Assembly (NCBI GenBank): GCA_964399165.1
Contig: CAYNPO010000003.1
Coordinates: forward strand, 62,001 to 126,000
Reading direction: 5' to 3'
DNA: 64,000 nt
Source: UBA6144 sp964399165
GTDB lineage: Bacteria > Bdellovibrionota > Bacteriovoracia > Bacteriovoracales > Bacteriovoracaceae
Shown here: positions 15,706-24,930 of the stretch, in pieces
Position numbering within the stretch: the stretch's first letter is position 1
How the letters are laid out: each line of letters begins with the position of its first letter
Notes under the pieces: model-generated
Database searches by the model: none
What the model saw: only the letters and a program-made list of their open reading frames with translations
Told to the model about the DNA's origin: nothing
Made by a program: the position numbers and the translations under genes

Positions 15706-18120
15706 ATGCCCCTGTCTCCCTTGACCCAGCGATGGAAAGACTTGCCGGTGGCCAAGAAGCTCTACGCGGTGGTGGGGCTCATGGCGATTCTCATCGCCAG
15801 CGAACTCTTCACGCTTTTGTTCGCCATGAGCACGCTCTCCTCCGTGCGGGCCTTCGTGGTGGGGGAGGGGCTTTGGACCAAGTCCCAGAAGGACGCCATC
15901 CACAGCCTCTATCAGTATGCACTCCACGCCGACGAGCGCCACTACCGGGATTTCCAGGCGGCCCTGCGGATCCCGGAGGGAGACAGGGCAGCGCGCCTGG
16001 AGTTAATGAAACCGGACTTTGACCGGGACAAAGTGCGCGCTGGCTTCCTCCAAGGTGAGAACCACCCCTCCGACATCGACGGCATGATCGACCTGCTCAC
16101 GCGCTTCCACGATGTGCGCTTCATCCGCGACGCCGTGGCGGCCTGGGTGCGCGCCGATGTGTTGCTGCTGGAACTCCAAAACATCGCTACTCAGATACAC
16201 CTGGAGGTACTCCAGGAGGGGAGAAGTTCGCCGCGAACCACGGCCTTGTTGGACCGCGTGGCCGAGATCAACGCGCAGCTGACCCAGGAAGAAATCCTAT
16301 TTTCATCCTCCCTGGGCGCGGGGTCGCGCTGGCTGGAAAACCTGCTCCTGTGGGTGCTCACCATCACCGTCTTGACGGTGGAGGGAACGGGCCTTTTCCT
16401 CACCTGGGCCTTCAGCCGCGGGCTCAACCGCAACCTGCGCGAGCTCCAGGAGACCGCTATGGCGGTGGGGCGTGGGGATTTCGGCAAAATGGCCCCCGTC
16501 CATTCCGCCGACGAACTCGGGCAGCTGGCGGTGGCGCTCAATGCCATGGCGGCCAAACTGCAGGCGACGCATGAAAGCCTGCGGCGGATGAACGATGAGC
16601 TGGAAGAAAGGGTGCGCCAGCGCTCCGGCGAGGTTCAGAGGCGGGAGGAGCAGCTGCGGTTGATCACCGCCGCCATGCCCGTCTTGTTGGCGGAGCTGGA
16701 TACCGAGGAGAATTTCCTCTTTTCCAATGAGTCTTACCGTCGCCAGATTGGTGAGACGGAAGGCAAAACCCTGCGGCAAGTGGTGGGAGAGGCGCGCTAC
16801 GAAGCCATCCGCGACCAGGTCCGCGCGGTGCTGAAGGAAGGTCGCACCGTCACCTACGAGCGCCATGCCGAGGACGGCACGATCCAGACCGTGACCATGG
16901 TGCCGGAGTGGGGGCCCGGGGGCAAACCCAAGGGGCTCATCTTCGTGGCGACGGACGTGACCAACTACAAGCGCATCGAAGCGGAACTCAAGGAAGCCAA
17001 GCTCACAGCCGACGCCGCCAGCGCCACCAAGAGCGCCTTTTTGGCCAACATGAGCCACGAGTTGCGAACGCCCCTGGGCGCCGTGCTGGGCTTCTCGGAG
17101 CTCCTGCTGGACGACGACATGACCGCGTCCGAGAAGGCGAGTTATGTGGAAATCATCAAGCGCAACGGGGCCCTGCTCTCCACGCTGATCAACGACATCC
17201 TGGACCTCTCCAAGGTGGAGGCGGGTAAGCTGGAGATTGAGCGCACGCCGGTGGACTTTCGCGCCCTGGCCGAGGAGCTGCGGGCCGTTCTCGCTCTGAA
17301 GGCGGAGGCGAAAGGAATTGGCTTCGACATGCGTGTGGCCCCGGACAACCCCGAGAACGGGCGGACTGACGCCTTCCGTTTGCGGCAGGTGCTGCTCAAC
17401 ATCGTGGGGAACGCCATCAAGTTCACCGACGAAGGAAGGGTGGAGGTGGACGTGCGCCGGGTGGGGGGCAATTTAGTGTCCTTCCGCGTGAGTGACACAG
17501 GCCGGGGCATTCCTCCGGAGCACGCCGAGAAACTCTTCACTGCCTTCACCCAGGCCGATGCCTCCACCACCCGCCGCTTTGGCGGCACGGGCCTGGGGCT
17601 GGCGCTCTCCAAGCGCTTGGCCACCGCCCTGGGAGGTGACGTGCGGTTGGTGTCCAGCAGTCCAGGGGAAGGCAGCGTGTTCGAGGTGACCGTGGACGCG
17701 GGGGCCGGGGAGCCCTTGGCCCCCGCCGCGTCCTCCGACGCAGCCCCGCCGCGCTTGGATGAGACCAAGGTGCTGCTGGTGGAGGACAGTGCGGACAACC
17801 GCGCCATCATCGCCTACTTCCTGCGCGGGGCCGGTGCCACGGTGGAGACCGCGGACAACGGGAAGGAAGGCGTGCGCATGGCCTTGGACGGGGATTACGC
17901 CATGGTGCTGATGGACCTCCAGATGCCGGTAATGGATGGGACCACTGCGGTGAAGGAGCTGCGCTCCCGGGGCTACCGCCGACCCGTGGTGGCGCTCACG
18001 GCCCATGCCATGGTGGACGACAAGCGCCGTTGTCTGGAAAGCGGTTTCGACGACCACCTGAGCAAGCCAGTGGATCGGGATCTCCTCCTTCGGACCATTG
18101 CCCACCTCGCAACCTCCTGA
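15706..18120 (+). CDS. membrane hybrid sensor histidine kinase
   Basis: This 804-residue protein has TM1 at about 20-42, a periplasmic helical sensor of about 170 residues, TM2 at about 213-235, HAMP (236-290), coiled coil, PAS (about 320-430), HisKA with phospho-acceptor His451 in SHELRTP, HATPase (N-box LLNIVGNAIKF, G-box DTGRGIP, GTGLGLALS) and a C-terminal receiver with Asp737 in LMDLQMPVMDG. It has no adjacent response regulator or HPt gene, so its phosphorelay partner lies elsewhere. The ATG at 15706 is preferred to a GTG 24 bases upstream. Confidence 0.92.
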   Translation: MPLSPLTQRWKDLPVAKKLYAVVGLMAILIASELFTLLFAMSTLSSVRAFVVGEGLWTKSQKDAIHSLYQYALHADERHYRDFQAALRIPEGDRAARLELMKPDFDRDKVRAGFLQGENHPSDIDGMIDLLTRFHDVRFIRDAVAAWVRADVLLLELQNIATQIHLEVLQEGRSSPRTTALLDRVAEINAQLTQEEILFSSSLGAGSRWLENLLLWVLTITVLTVEGTGLFLTWAFSRGLNRNLRELQETAMAVGRGDFGKMAPVHSADELGQLAVALNAMAAKLQATHESLRRMNDELEERVRQRSGEVQRREEQLRLITAAMPVLLAELDTEENFLFSNESYRRQIGETEGKTLRQVVGEARYEAIRDQVRAVLKEGRTVTYERHAEDGTIQTVTMVPEWGPGGKPKGLIFVATDVTNYKRIEAELKEAKLTADAASATKSAFLANMSHELRTPLGAVLGFSELLLDDDMTASEKASYVEIIKRNGALLSTLINDILDLSKVEAGKLEIERTPVDFRALAEELRAVLALKAEAKGIGFDMRVAPDNPENGRTDAFRLRQVLLNIVGNAIKFTDEGRVEVDVRRVGGNLVSFRVSDTGRGIPPEHAEKLFTAFTQADASTTRRFGGTGLGLALSKRLATALGGDVRLVSSSPGEGSVFEVTVDAGAGEPLAPAASSDAAPPRLDETKVLLVEDSADNRAIIAYFLRGAGATVETADNGKEGVRMALDGDYAMVLMDLQMPVMDGTTAVKELRSRGYRRPVVALTAHAMVDDKRRCLESGFDDHLSKPVDRDLLLRTIAHLATS

Positions 18121-18170
18121 GTCCCTCCGAGTAGACGGGGCGGGCAAGGCGCCAATTCACGAGAAATGCT

Positions 18171-18200
18171 TTGACCTTAGTTAACCTGGTTAACTAATAT
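18171..18200 (+). promoter_or_regulatory. promoter with perfect 21-bp MarR operator in the spacer
   Basis: The -35 box TTGACC (18171-18176) and -10 box TAATAT (18195-18200) are 18 bp apart. A perfect palindrome, TTAGTTAACC-T-GGTTAACTAA (18177-18197), fills the spacer, so a bound repressor would block polymerase. The predicted start of transcription, about 7 bases after the -10, falls on the ATG of marR at 18207. Confidence 0.8.
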
Positions 18201-18206
18201 GGACGC

Positions 18207-18635
18207 ATGCTCGCTTCAACCCTGCTCGACATCCTGCCCGCCATCACGCGGGAGTGGCGCCATGAACTGGCCGAAGGCCTCCCGGAGGGCGTGACTGTGG
18301 AGCAGTACCGCACGCTTTACATGATCCATACCGGCCTTAACCAATGCGGGACCCTTTCTCGGGGCATGGGCGTCTCCCCAGCGGCCACTTCGAAGATGTT
18401 GGACGGGCTGGTCCGCGGGGGCCTGGTTGAAAAGACTCCCTCCGACCAGGACAGACGCCAAGTGACCATCACGGTGACCCGGGTAGGGGAGAGCCTCATC
18501 CGACAGTTCCACCGGCAGATGGAGCGACGGCTGGAGCCCTATTTCCAATTTCTCTCCCGTGAGGAAGAGTCGCGCATCGAGGACGCCCTGAAACTTTTGC
18601 AGAAGGCCTTGGCCCAAAAAGGTGAGACCCCATGA
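18207..18635 (+). CDS. MarR-family repressor of the efflux operon
   Basis: This 142-residue winged-helix protein has helices for dimerisation at both ends and the wHTH at about 50-100 (VSPAATSKMLDGLVRGGLVE, then the wing with DRRQVTITVT). It is the first gene of an operon with an outer-membrane channel and an RND pump and presumably represses it until an efflux substrate binds. The operator candidate lies directly upstream. There is no leader in which a ribosome site could fit if the predicted promoter is right. Its end overlaps tolC-like by four bases (ATGA). Confidence 0.88.
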   Translation: MLASTLLDILPAITREWRHELAEGLPEGVTVEQYRTLYMIHTGLNQCGTLSRGMGVSPAATSKMLDGLVRGGLVEKTPSDQDRRQVTITVTRVGESLIRQFHRQMERRLEPYFQFLSREEESRIEDALKLLQKALAQKGETP

Positions 18636-19861
18636 TCCTTTTCCTGTGCGCCCTGATCAGCACCCTCCACGCCGCAGTCCCCCCGGGCCTGCGTGAGATC
18701 TACCAGTTGGCGGAAAAGCGCTCGGAGGTGCTGGACATCGCCGAATCGCGCAAGCAACAAGCCCAGGAACGCAAGGACCAGGCCCTGGGCGCGCTCTTTC
18801 CCAACTTGAACGCCCGCTACAACTACCAGGAGATCGACCCGCCTCCCGGTCCGCGCTCGCCTTTCACCCGGCTCAACCAGTACTCGGCCCTGGTGAACCT
18901 CAACCAGCCGCTCTACCGGGCGGCGGCTTATCCCGCCCACCGTTACACCAAGGAAGACCTGCAGCTGCAGGCCCGCCTCGTGGAGAGCGCTGGCCTGGGG
19001 CTGTGGCAGGAAGTGGGTCAGGCGTACTATGACGCCTGGATCGGGCAGCGTGACGTGCAGAATCTCCAGCAGCTTTTGCGGCATAGTGAAGAACGGGTGC
19101 GGGATTTGCGCGAGCGCGCCCGGCTGGGGCGATCCCGGCAAGGAGACCTGCTCCAGGCCGAGGCCCAACTGGGAACCGTGCAGGCCGAGATCGCCCGGGC
19201 CCAGCAGCGGGAGGCCCAGGCACTGGAGCGCCTGGGCTTTTTGGCGGGCGTTCCCCAACGCCCCCTCTTTGGCGATCTCCCCGCCACGGTTTCCCCCACC
19301 CCGACCTTGGCCGATCTGCTTGAGCGCGCCCATCAGCGCCCCGACGTCTTGGCCAAGGCCCAGGAGGTGAAGCTCGCGGAGGCCCAGATTTCCAGCGCCA
19401 AGGCGGGCCACATGCCCTCGGTGGACTTCAACAGCAATTACTATCTGGAGCGCACCGGCGTTTTGCAGGATTCCCAGTGGGACATTGGTCTGGCGGTGAA
19501 TGTGCCCCTCTACCAGGGTGGTACCGTGAGCGCCCAGGTTCGTGAAGCCGTGGAGAGGCACCGGGAGGCGGTACTCGCCCACGCGCTGCTTAAGCGCCAG
19601 GTGGAGCGGGATATCCGCGTACTATGGCAGGCCTCCAGGGCCCTGGACCAGGTCCTGGCGGGCCTTAAGGGGGCCGTCGCCAAGGCCGAGAGCACCTGGA
19701 CCGCCGGGCGCCGGGACTACGGCTACGGGCTGGTGACCAACCTGGACGTGTTACTCTCGCTTAATTCCTTCATCAGCACCAGGCAGGGATATGAGCGCGC
19801 GGTGCTGGAAAAAGAACTCATCGCTCTGCAGTTGCAGCTGGCCGCAGGAGAACGCCCATGA
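18632..19861 (+). CDS. TolC-family outer membrane efflux protein
   Basis: This 409-residue protein has a short signal peptide (1-15) and the repeated long-helix/strand architecture of outer membrane efflux proteins, two repeats with coiled-coil segments (for example RAQQREAQALERLGF). It is shorter than typical TolC (about 470), mainly in the C-terminal region. It is translationally coupled to marR before and to the RND pump after (ATGA overlaps), so the three are made together. It would form the outer membrane duct of the pump. Confidence 0.85.
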   Translation: MILFLCALISTLHAAVPPGLREIYQLAEKRSEVLDIAESRKQQAQERKDQALGALFPNLNARYNYQEIDPPPGPRSPFTRLNQYSALVNLNQPLYRAAAYPAHRYTKEDLQLQARLVESAGLGLWQEVGQAYYDAWIGQRDVQNLQQLLRHSEERVRDLRERARLGRSRQGDLLQAEAQLGTVQAEIARAQQREAQALERLGFLAGVPQRPLFGDLPATVSPTPTLADLLERAHQRPDVLAKAQEVKLAEAQISSAKAGHMPSVDFNSNYYLERTGVLQDSQWDIGLAVNVPLYQGGTVSAQVREAVERHREAVLAHALLKRQVERDIRVLWQASRALDQVLAGLKGAVAKAESTWTAGRRDYGYGLVTNLDVLLSLNSFISTRQGYERAVLEKELIALQLQLAAGERP

Positions 19862-22800
19862 GCCTTTCCGATCTCTCCATCCGCCGCCCGGTCTTTGCGT
19901 GGATGCTGATGCTGGCCCTGATCGTCTTCGGTTACATCGCCTTCCGTGACATGGGCGTGAGCCAGATGCCGGACGTGGACTTCCCCGTGGTCAACATTTC
20001 CGTGGCCTGGGAGGGCGCCGCCCCCGAAGTGATGGAGTTGGACGTGGTGGACCCCATCGAGTCTGCGGTGGTGGCGGTGGAGGGCGTGAAGTCCGTCACT
20101 TCCAACGCGCGACAGGGGAGTGCCAACATCTCCGTCGAGTTTGGACTGGAAAAAAACATCGACGTGGCGGTGGCGGAGGTGGAGACCAAGCTCAACCAGG
20201 CCGCCAGGAACCTCCCCGAGGACATCGAACCGCCCATCATCACCAAAGTTAACCCAGACGATCGTCCCATCATGTGGTTGGGCGTGACCTCGGAGAAAAT
20301 GTCGCGCAAGGACCTGATGGCCTACGTGCGTGACCAGCTCAAGGACAAGATCCAGACCGTGCCAGGAGTCGCGGACGTGTTCCTGGGCGGGTATGTGGAG
20401 CCCAACCTGCGGGTGTGGGTAGACCCCGCTCGCCTCACGCGCTACCAACTGACCGTCACCGACGTCATTGACGCCATCCAGTCCGAGCATCAAGAAGCTC
20501 CTTCCGGCATACTGGAGGACCAGCGCAACGAACGCAACGTGCGGACCTTGGGTGAGGCCCCCACGGTGGAGGAGTTCAAGAAGATCCCGATGATCCGCCG
20601 GGGAGGCGCCTACAACTTCAATCCCATTTTCCTGGGGGATGTCGCCCAGGTGGAGGACGGGTTGGCCGACGTTCGGCGGATATCCCGCGCCAACGGCCTG
20701 AACGCGGTTGGGTTGGGGGTGAGGAAACAGCGAGGAGCCAACACGGTGGCGGTGGCCGAGGGAGTGAAGGCGAAGATGGCCGAGCTCGCCAAGCAGCTCC
20801 CGCCAGGGACAGAGATCGGCGTCAACTTCGATTCCACCCGCTTCATCGAGGAGTCGGTGCATGAGCTGGTGCAGGCCCTCGTCCTCTCGGCGCTTCTGAC
20901 GGCCGTGGTCTGCTGGCTGTTCCTGGGTTCCTTCGCCGCCACCATCAACGTGGTGCTGGCCATCCCCACTTCCATCCTGGGTGCCTTCATCCTGCTCAAC
21001 GCCCTGGGCTTCACGCTGAACACCTTCACACTGTTGGCGCTCAGCCTTTCCATTGGAATCGTGGTGGACGACGCCATCATGGTGCTGGAAAACATTTACC
21101 GCCACCACGAGGAAGGTAAGCACCGGGTGCGCGCCGCGCGCGACGGGGCCAACGAAATCACCTTCGCCGCCTTGGCGGCGACGGTGGCCATCATGGCCAT
21201 CTTCATCCCGGTGGCCCTCATGGATGGGCTCATCGGGAAGTATTTCTACCAGTTCGGGGCCACCATCTCCATCGCGGTGGCGCTCTCGCTGGTGGAGGCC
21301 CTCACGCTCACCCCCATGCGTTGCGCCCAATTCATGGACCCGCCTGGCCGCACCAGCCGCCTGGGCGCCTTCGTAGACCGGAATTTCGAGCGTCTCATGT
21401 CCCTCTACCGCCGTATGCTCGGCTTCGTGCTCGACCACAAGGTCAGCTGCCTCCTGGTGGCCGGGGTCTTTTTCGCGGGCACCTTCATGCTGGTCACCCT
21501 GATTCCCAAGGAAATGTCCCCCGCCCAGGACACTTCCATGTTCATGGTGCGGGTGAAGACCAAGGACGGGTCGAGCCTGGCCTTCACCGACTCCCGCGCC
21601 CGGGAGGTCGAGGCGTGGCTCAAGGCCAAGCCCGAGGTGCAGCGCTTTTTCGTCTCCGTCGGTGGCTTTGGCGGAGGTGACTCCAACACTGCCACCATGT
21701 TCATCACGCTCAAGGAGAAAGGCACCCGCCCGCCCATGGGCGAGTTGCTGGCCCGCTACCGGGAAGAGACCAAGCAGTTCCAGGGCGCCAAGGTCTTCAT
21801 CCAGGACACTTCCCAGTCCGGTTTCTCCGCCAGCGGCCGCGGCTTCCCGGTGGAGTTCACCCTCACTGGTCCGGATTGGGCGGGACTGGTGCCAGCACTG
21901 CGGGCCGTGATGGAAGAAATGCGCACCAGCGGCCAATTCACCGACGTGGACACCGACTATAAGGAATCCGTGGAGGAAGTTCACATCATCCCGGACCGCG
22001 AGGCGGCCAAGCGCTACGGCGTGAGCGTCAACGAGATAGGGCGCACCATCAACGCCCTGGTGGGCGGCCAGGCGGTGGCCAAGTTCTCCAAGGGGGGACA
22101 CAGAAACGACATCCGCGTGAAGATGCTCGGCATCTCCGCTGATGAGGAAAAGACGCTTTCCGGCGTCCAAGTGCGCAACACCCGCGGGGAGCTGGTGCGG
22201 TTGCTGGAGGTGGCGCGTTTGGAACGGCGGCCCGGCACCACTTCCGTATTCCGTTTAGACCGCGCCCGCGCCATCAACGTCTTCGCCGGCATCGCGCCGG
22301 GCGGCTCCCAGGGGGAGGCCCTGGAGCAGGCAAAGCGCATCACCGCCAAGCATCTGCCTCCCGGCTACCAGATGGTGGAGTCGGGAAGCGCGCAAACGTT
22401 CCGCGAGACCTTCCAAAGCCTGGTCTTCGCCCTCGCCCTGGGCATCCTCATCGCCTACATGGTCTTGGGCAGCCAGTTCAACAGCTTCCTGGACCCGGTG
22501 GTGGTGCTGCTCTCAATGCCCTTCGCCTTCTCGGGGGCCTTCATCGCCCTGTGGGCGGGAGGGTATTCCCTCAACATGTTCTCGGCCATCGGGCTCATCC
22601 TGCTGATGGGCATCGTGAAGAAGAACTCCATCCTGTTGGTGGATTTCACCAACCAGCGCCGCGGGGATGGGCTGGGTGTCCGTGAAGCCTTGGAAGACGC
22701 TTGCCCCAAGCGCCTGCGGCCGATCCTCATGACCTCATTTGCCACGGTGGCGGGCGCCATCCCATTGGCGTTCTCGCTGGGCGCGGGCTCCGAGGCCCTG

Positions 22801-22956
22801 GCCCCCATGGCCTGGGCGATCATCGGCGGAACCTTGGTCTCCACCTTCCTTACGCTCTTGGTGGTGCCGGCGTTCTACCTGCTGGTGGCCCGGAAAAAGA
22901 AGATGGGTGAGGGAATCGAAGAGGGGGCCTCAGCCCCGATGCTCCACGGGCGCTGA
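19858..22956 (+). CDS. RND efflux pump inner-membrane protein (HAE1 type)
   Basis: This 1032-residue transporter belongs to the AcrB/MexB superfamily. It starts with SIRRPVFAWMLMLALIVFGY (TM1) and has two large periplasmic loops and twelve spans. TM4 carries the paired aspartates of the proton relay (GIVVDDAIMVLEN), and the C-terminal half repeats the fold (GIVKKNSILLVDFTNQ). It extrudes hydrophobic compounds by proton antiport. An operon of this kind normally includes a membrane fusion (adaptor) protein gene; here none lies between tolC and the pump or after it. The 3' end overlaps the convergent ABC gene by 27 bases. Confidence 0.93.
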   Translation: MSLSDLSIRRPVFAWMLMLALIVFGYIAFRDMGVSQMPDVDFPVVNISVAWEGAAPEVMELDVVDPIESAVVAVEGVKSVTSNARQGSANISVEFGLEKNIDVAVAEVETKLNQAARNLPEDIEPPIITKVNPDDRPIMWLGVTSEKMSRKDLMAYVRDQLKDKIQTVPGVADVFLGGYVEPNLRVWVDPARLTRYQLTVTDVIDAIQSEHQEAPSGILEDQRNERNVRTLGEAPTVEEFKKIPMIRRGGAYNFNPIFLGDVAQVEDGLADVRRISRANGLNAVGLGVRKQRGANTVAVAEGVKAKMAELAKQLPPGTEIGVNFDSTRFIEESVHELVQALVLSALLTAVVCWLFLGSFAATINVVLAIPTSILGAFILLNALGFTLNTFTLLALSLSIGIVVDDAIMVLENIYRHHEEGKHRVRAARDGANEITFAALAATVAIMAIFIPVALMDGLIGKYFYQFGATISIAVALSLVEALTLTPMRCAQFMDPPGRTSRLGAFVDRNFERLMSLYRRMLGFVLDHKVSCLLVAGVFFAGTFMLVTLIPKEMSPAQDTSMFMVRVKTKDGSSLAFTDSRAREVEAWLKAKPEVQRFFVSVGGFGGGDSNTATMFITLKEKGTRPPMGELLARYREETKQFQGAKVFIQDTSQSGFSASGRGFPVEFTLTGPDWAGLVPALRAVMEEMRTSGQFTDVDTDYKESVEEVHIIPDREAAKRYGVSVNEIGRTINALVGGQAVAKFSKGGHRNDIRVKMLGISADEEKTLSGVQVRNTRGELVRLLEVARLERRPGTTSVFRLDRARAINVFAGIAPGGSQGEALEQAKRITAKHLPPGYQMVESGSAQTFRETFQSLVFALALGILIAYMVLGSQFNSFLDPVVVLLSMPFAFSGAFIALWAGGYSLNMFSAIGLILLMGIVKKNSILLVDFTNQRRGDGLGVREALEDACPKRLRPILMTSFATVAGAIPLAFSLGAGSEALAPMAWAIIGGTLVSTFLTLLVVPAFYLLVARKKKMGEGIEEGASAPMLHGR

Positions 22957-23718
22957 GGCGCCAGCCAAGTAGTGGGCGATGGCCTCTTCGACGCCGCCGT
23001 CGAAGGCCACCGCCCCGGCCCGCATGACCACCGCGCGGTTGCACAGTTCCCGCACTTGGTCCAGGGAGTGGGAGACGAAGACCACCGCGCGGGAGGCCTC
23101 GATCTTGCGCCTCATCCGGGCGGCGATCTTTTCACGGAAGAACACGTCCGCCCCGTCGAACACCTCGTCTAGGATCAGGACTTCGCTCGGGGAGGCCGAC
23201 ACCAGGGAGAGCATCAGGCGTGCCTGCATGCCGCGGCTGTAGGTTTTGAAGGGGGCGTCCAGGAAGGGGCCCAATTCGGAAAACTCCAGGGCCTCCTCCA
23301 CCGCGACCGGTGGCAGTGGCCGCCCGGCGCCCAGGAAGCGGGCGAGAAGCCAGGCGTTCTCCCGCCCGGTGAGTTCGGGCATCACGCCCACTCCCACCTC
23401 GAACACCGCCTCCACTGTGCCACTGGCCCGCACACTGCCACGGTCCGGCCGCAACATCCCACAGAGCACCCGGCAGAGGGTGGATTTTCCCGCCCCGTTG
23501 TCGCCGATCAGCGCCAGGCGGTCTCCTTGGCGTAGCTCCAGGTTCACTTCGCGCAGGACGGGCAGCACGTCTGGCTGTCCGGCCAGGGCCTTCCAGGGGT
23601 GGCGGAAGGCCTCCACGAAGACGTCTCGCAATCCATGCTGCGGATAGAGCCGCACGGGGAAGTCCAGGCAGACCCCCGTGGCCGTGAGGAGGGCCTCAGA
23701 GGTTGATGAGGAGGACAT
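22930..23718 (-). CDS. ABC transporter ATPase, Wzt/TagH-like polysaccharide exporter
   Basis: This 262-residue ATPase has Walker A GDNGAGKST, signature YSRGMQARL (the SxGM variant typical of polysaccharide exporters) and Walker B VLILDEVF, with an N-terminal extension containing RLYPQHGLRDVFVEAF as in Wzt/KpsT proteins. It pairs with the permease encoded upstream, whose end it overlaps by 23 bases. The ATG at 23718 has GGAG upstream. It lacks a C-terminal carbohydrate-binding domain, so it resembles the capsule/teichoic type more than O9-type Wzt. Confidence 0.85.
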   Translation of the reverse strand: MSSSSTSEALLTATGVCLDFPVRLYPQHGLRDVFVEAFRHPWKALAGQPDVLPVLREVNLELRQGDRLALIGDNGAGKSTLCRVLCGMLRPDRGSVRASGTVEAVFEVGVGVMPELTGRENAWLLARFLGAGRPLPPVAVEEALEFSELGPFLDAPFKTYSRGMQARLMLSLVSASPSEVLILDEVFDGADVFFREKIAARMRRKIEASRAVVFVSHSLDQVRELCNRAVVMRAGAVAFDGGVEEAIAHYLAGASAPVEHRG

Positions 23719-24466
23719 TGCGCTTTTTTCTCCAGTAAAGGGCGCTGAGGGCGGCCAGGGCCAGCGCCCAGGCCATGCCGCGCAACCAGTCGGCGGGGAA
23801 GGCCGAGGCCGGACCATGCACGGCCGCGCGGAATGGTTGCAGCAGGTGGTGCAGGGGGTTCACGTCCATCAGCCAGCGGTAGGCGTCTGGAATGTACTCA
23901 GGCGGGTAAAAAACCGGCGTCATGAAGAACAACACGCTGAAGAGGAAATTCAGGACGAAGTTGGTGTCGCGGAAAAACACGTTGAGCATGGCCATCCCGG
24001 CGGTAATGGCGAGTGCGCCGATGAGGAAGGGGATGGCGCCCAGGGGCGTGAGGAGCAGTCGCCAGGCGGGGACGTCTGAGGCCAAGGCCAGCGGCACCAA
24101 GACCAGCAGGAAGGCCACCAACAGGTTGCACAGGTTATCCATCACCGAGGCGCACACCACCACCAGCGGTGATACCCGGAAAGCGCGCAGCAGGGGGCCC
24201 GCGTTCACCAGGGAGGCCACACCCATCTGCACCGTTTGCACCAGGAAGATCCACGGCAGAAGCCCGCCGGCCAGGAACAGGAGGTAGTCGGGAACCTCCA
24301 GGCGCAGGAAGCGGCGGAACACCAGGCTTTGCACCCCGAACATGGCCAGGGGCCCGAGGACCACCCACAGGAAGCCGGCGAAGGTTTTGCGGTAGCGGGC
24401 CTTGAGGCTGGCCCATGTCAGGTGCAGGGCCTGGTCCCAAAATTCGGCCCAACGGAGTGTGGTCAT
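23696..24466 (-). CDS. ABC-2 type permease, Wzm-like
   Basis: This 256-residue membrane protein has six predicted spans and an amphipathic N-terminus (LHLTWASLKARYRKTFAGFLWVVLGPL), the pattern of Wzm/KpsM polysaccharide permeases. A conserved end, MTPVFYPPEYIP then NPLHHLLQPFRA, matches the family. With the downstream ATPase it should export a lipid-linked glycan. No glycosyltransferase genes are nearby, so the substrate pathway is encoded elsewhere. Confidence 0.87.
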   Translation of the reverse strand: MTTLRWAEFWDQALHLTWASLKARYRKTFAGFLWVVLGPLAMFGVQSLVFRRFLRLEVPDYLLFLAGGLLPWIFLVQTVQMGVASLVNAGPLLRAFRVSPLVVVCASVMDNLCNLLVAFLLVLVPLALASDVPAWRLLLTPLGAIPFLIGALAITAGMAMLNVFFRDTNFVLNFLFSVLFFMTPVFYPPEYIPDAYRWLMDVNPLHHLLQPFRAAVHGPASAFPADWLRGMAWALALAALSALYWRKKRNVLLINL

Positions 24467-24500
24467 GGGCCCATTCTACGGTTGGGGGAGCGAAGGGGCC

Positions 24501-24528
24501 AAATAAAAAGCCCCCGCAGAGCGGGGGC
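24501..24528 (-). terminator. rho-independent terminator of the HiPIP gene
   Basis: Reading leftward, GCCCCCGC and GCGGGGGC form an 8-bp stem with a 3-base loop followed by TTTTTATTT. It lies 27 bases after the HiPIP stop. Confidence 0.88.
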
Positions 24529-24554
24529 CCTTACTGCCTGGCATCAGTCCAGGA

Positions 24555-24878
24555 TCAGGCTTTCTTCTTCCACATGTTGCAATAGCCGGCGTCCTTCACG
24601 AAGACCGCGGGGGCCTTCATGGAAGTCTGCATGGCCTTGAGCGTGCACTGGCCGGAGCCCGCGCCGCCGGCAGCGTCCGCTTTGTACCAAGCGCAGGTCT
24701 TGCACTGCTTGCCGGCCTTGACTTGGTTGTCGGGGGCGACTTCCTTGTAGCCGAGGGTGTTGGGCTTCACCCAAACAACGGAGGCAAGCGCTTCATTGAA
24801 GAGGCCCGCGGTTTTGCCGGCCAGGGCGGTGAAACCGGCCACCAGCAGGGAGGTTTTGAGGAACTCACGGCGTTTCAT
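24555..24878 (-). CDS. high-potential iron-sulphur protein (HiPIP)
   Basis: This 107-residue protein has a twin-arginine signal (KRREFLK at 2-8, hydrophobic stretch to about 30, cleavage near ALA). The mature part carries the four cluster ligands Cys59, Cys62, Cys78 and Cys100 (CKTC, GQC, GYCNMW) of the HiPIP family. It would be folded with its 4Fe-4S cluster in the cytoplasm and exported by Tat to act as a periplasmic one-electron carrier, often feeding a terminal oxidase. It is monocistronic, with AAGGG before the ATG and its own terminator. No redox partner genes adjoin it. Confidence 0.9.
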   Translation of the reverse strand: MKRREFLKTSLLVAGFTALAGKTAGLFNEALASVVWVKPNTLGYKEVAPDNQVKAGKQCKTCAWYKADAAGGAGSGQCTLKAMQTSMKAPAVFVKDAGYCNMWKKKA

Positions 24879-24930
24879 GTTGATCCCTTTTGTTTAAGGC
24901 GTACGTGTCTGGAGACTTATCGGAAAATCA

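Noticed and set aside
19723..22170. 815-codon leftward open frame
   Set aside because: Wholly antisense to the RND pump; composition rich in His, Gly and Val with no domain, typical of a GC-rich shadow frame.
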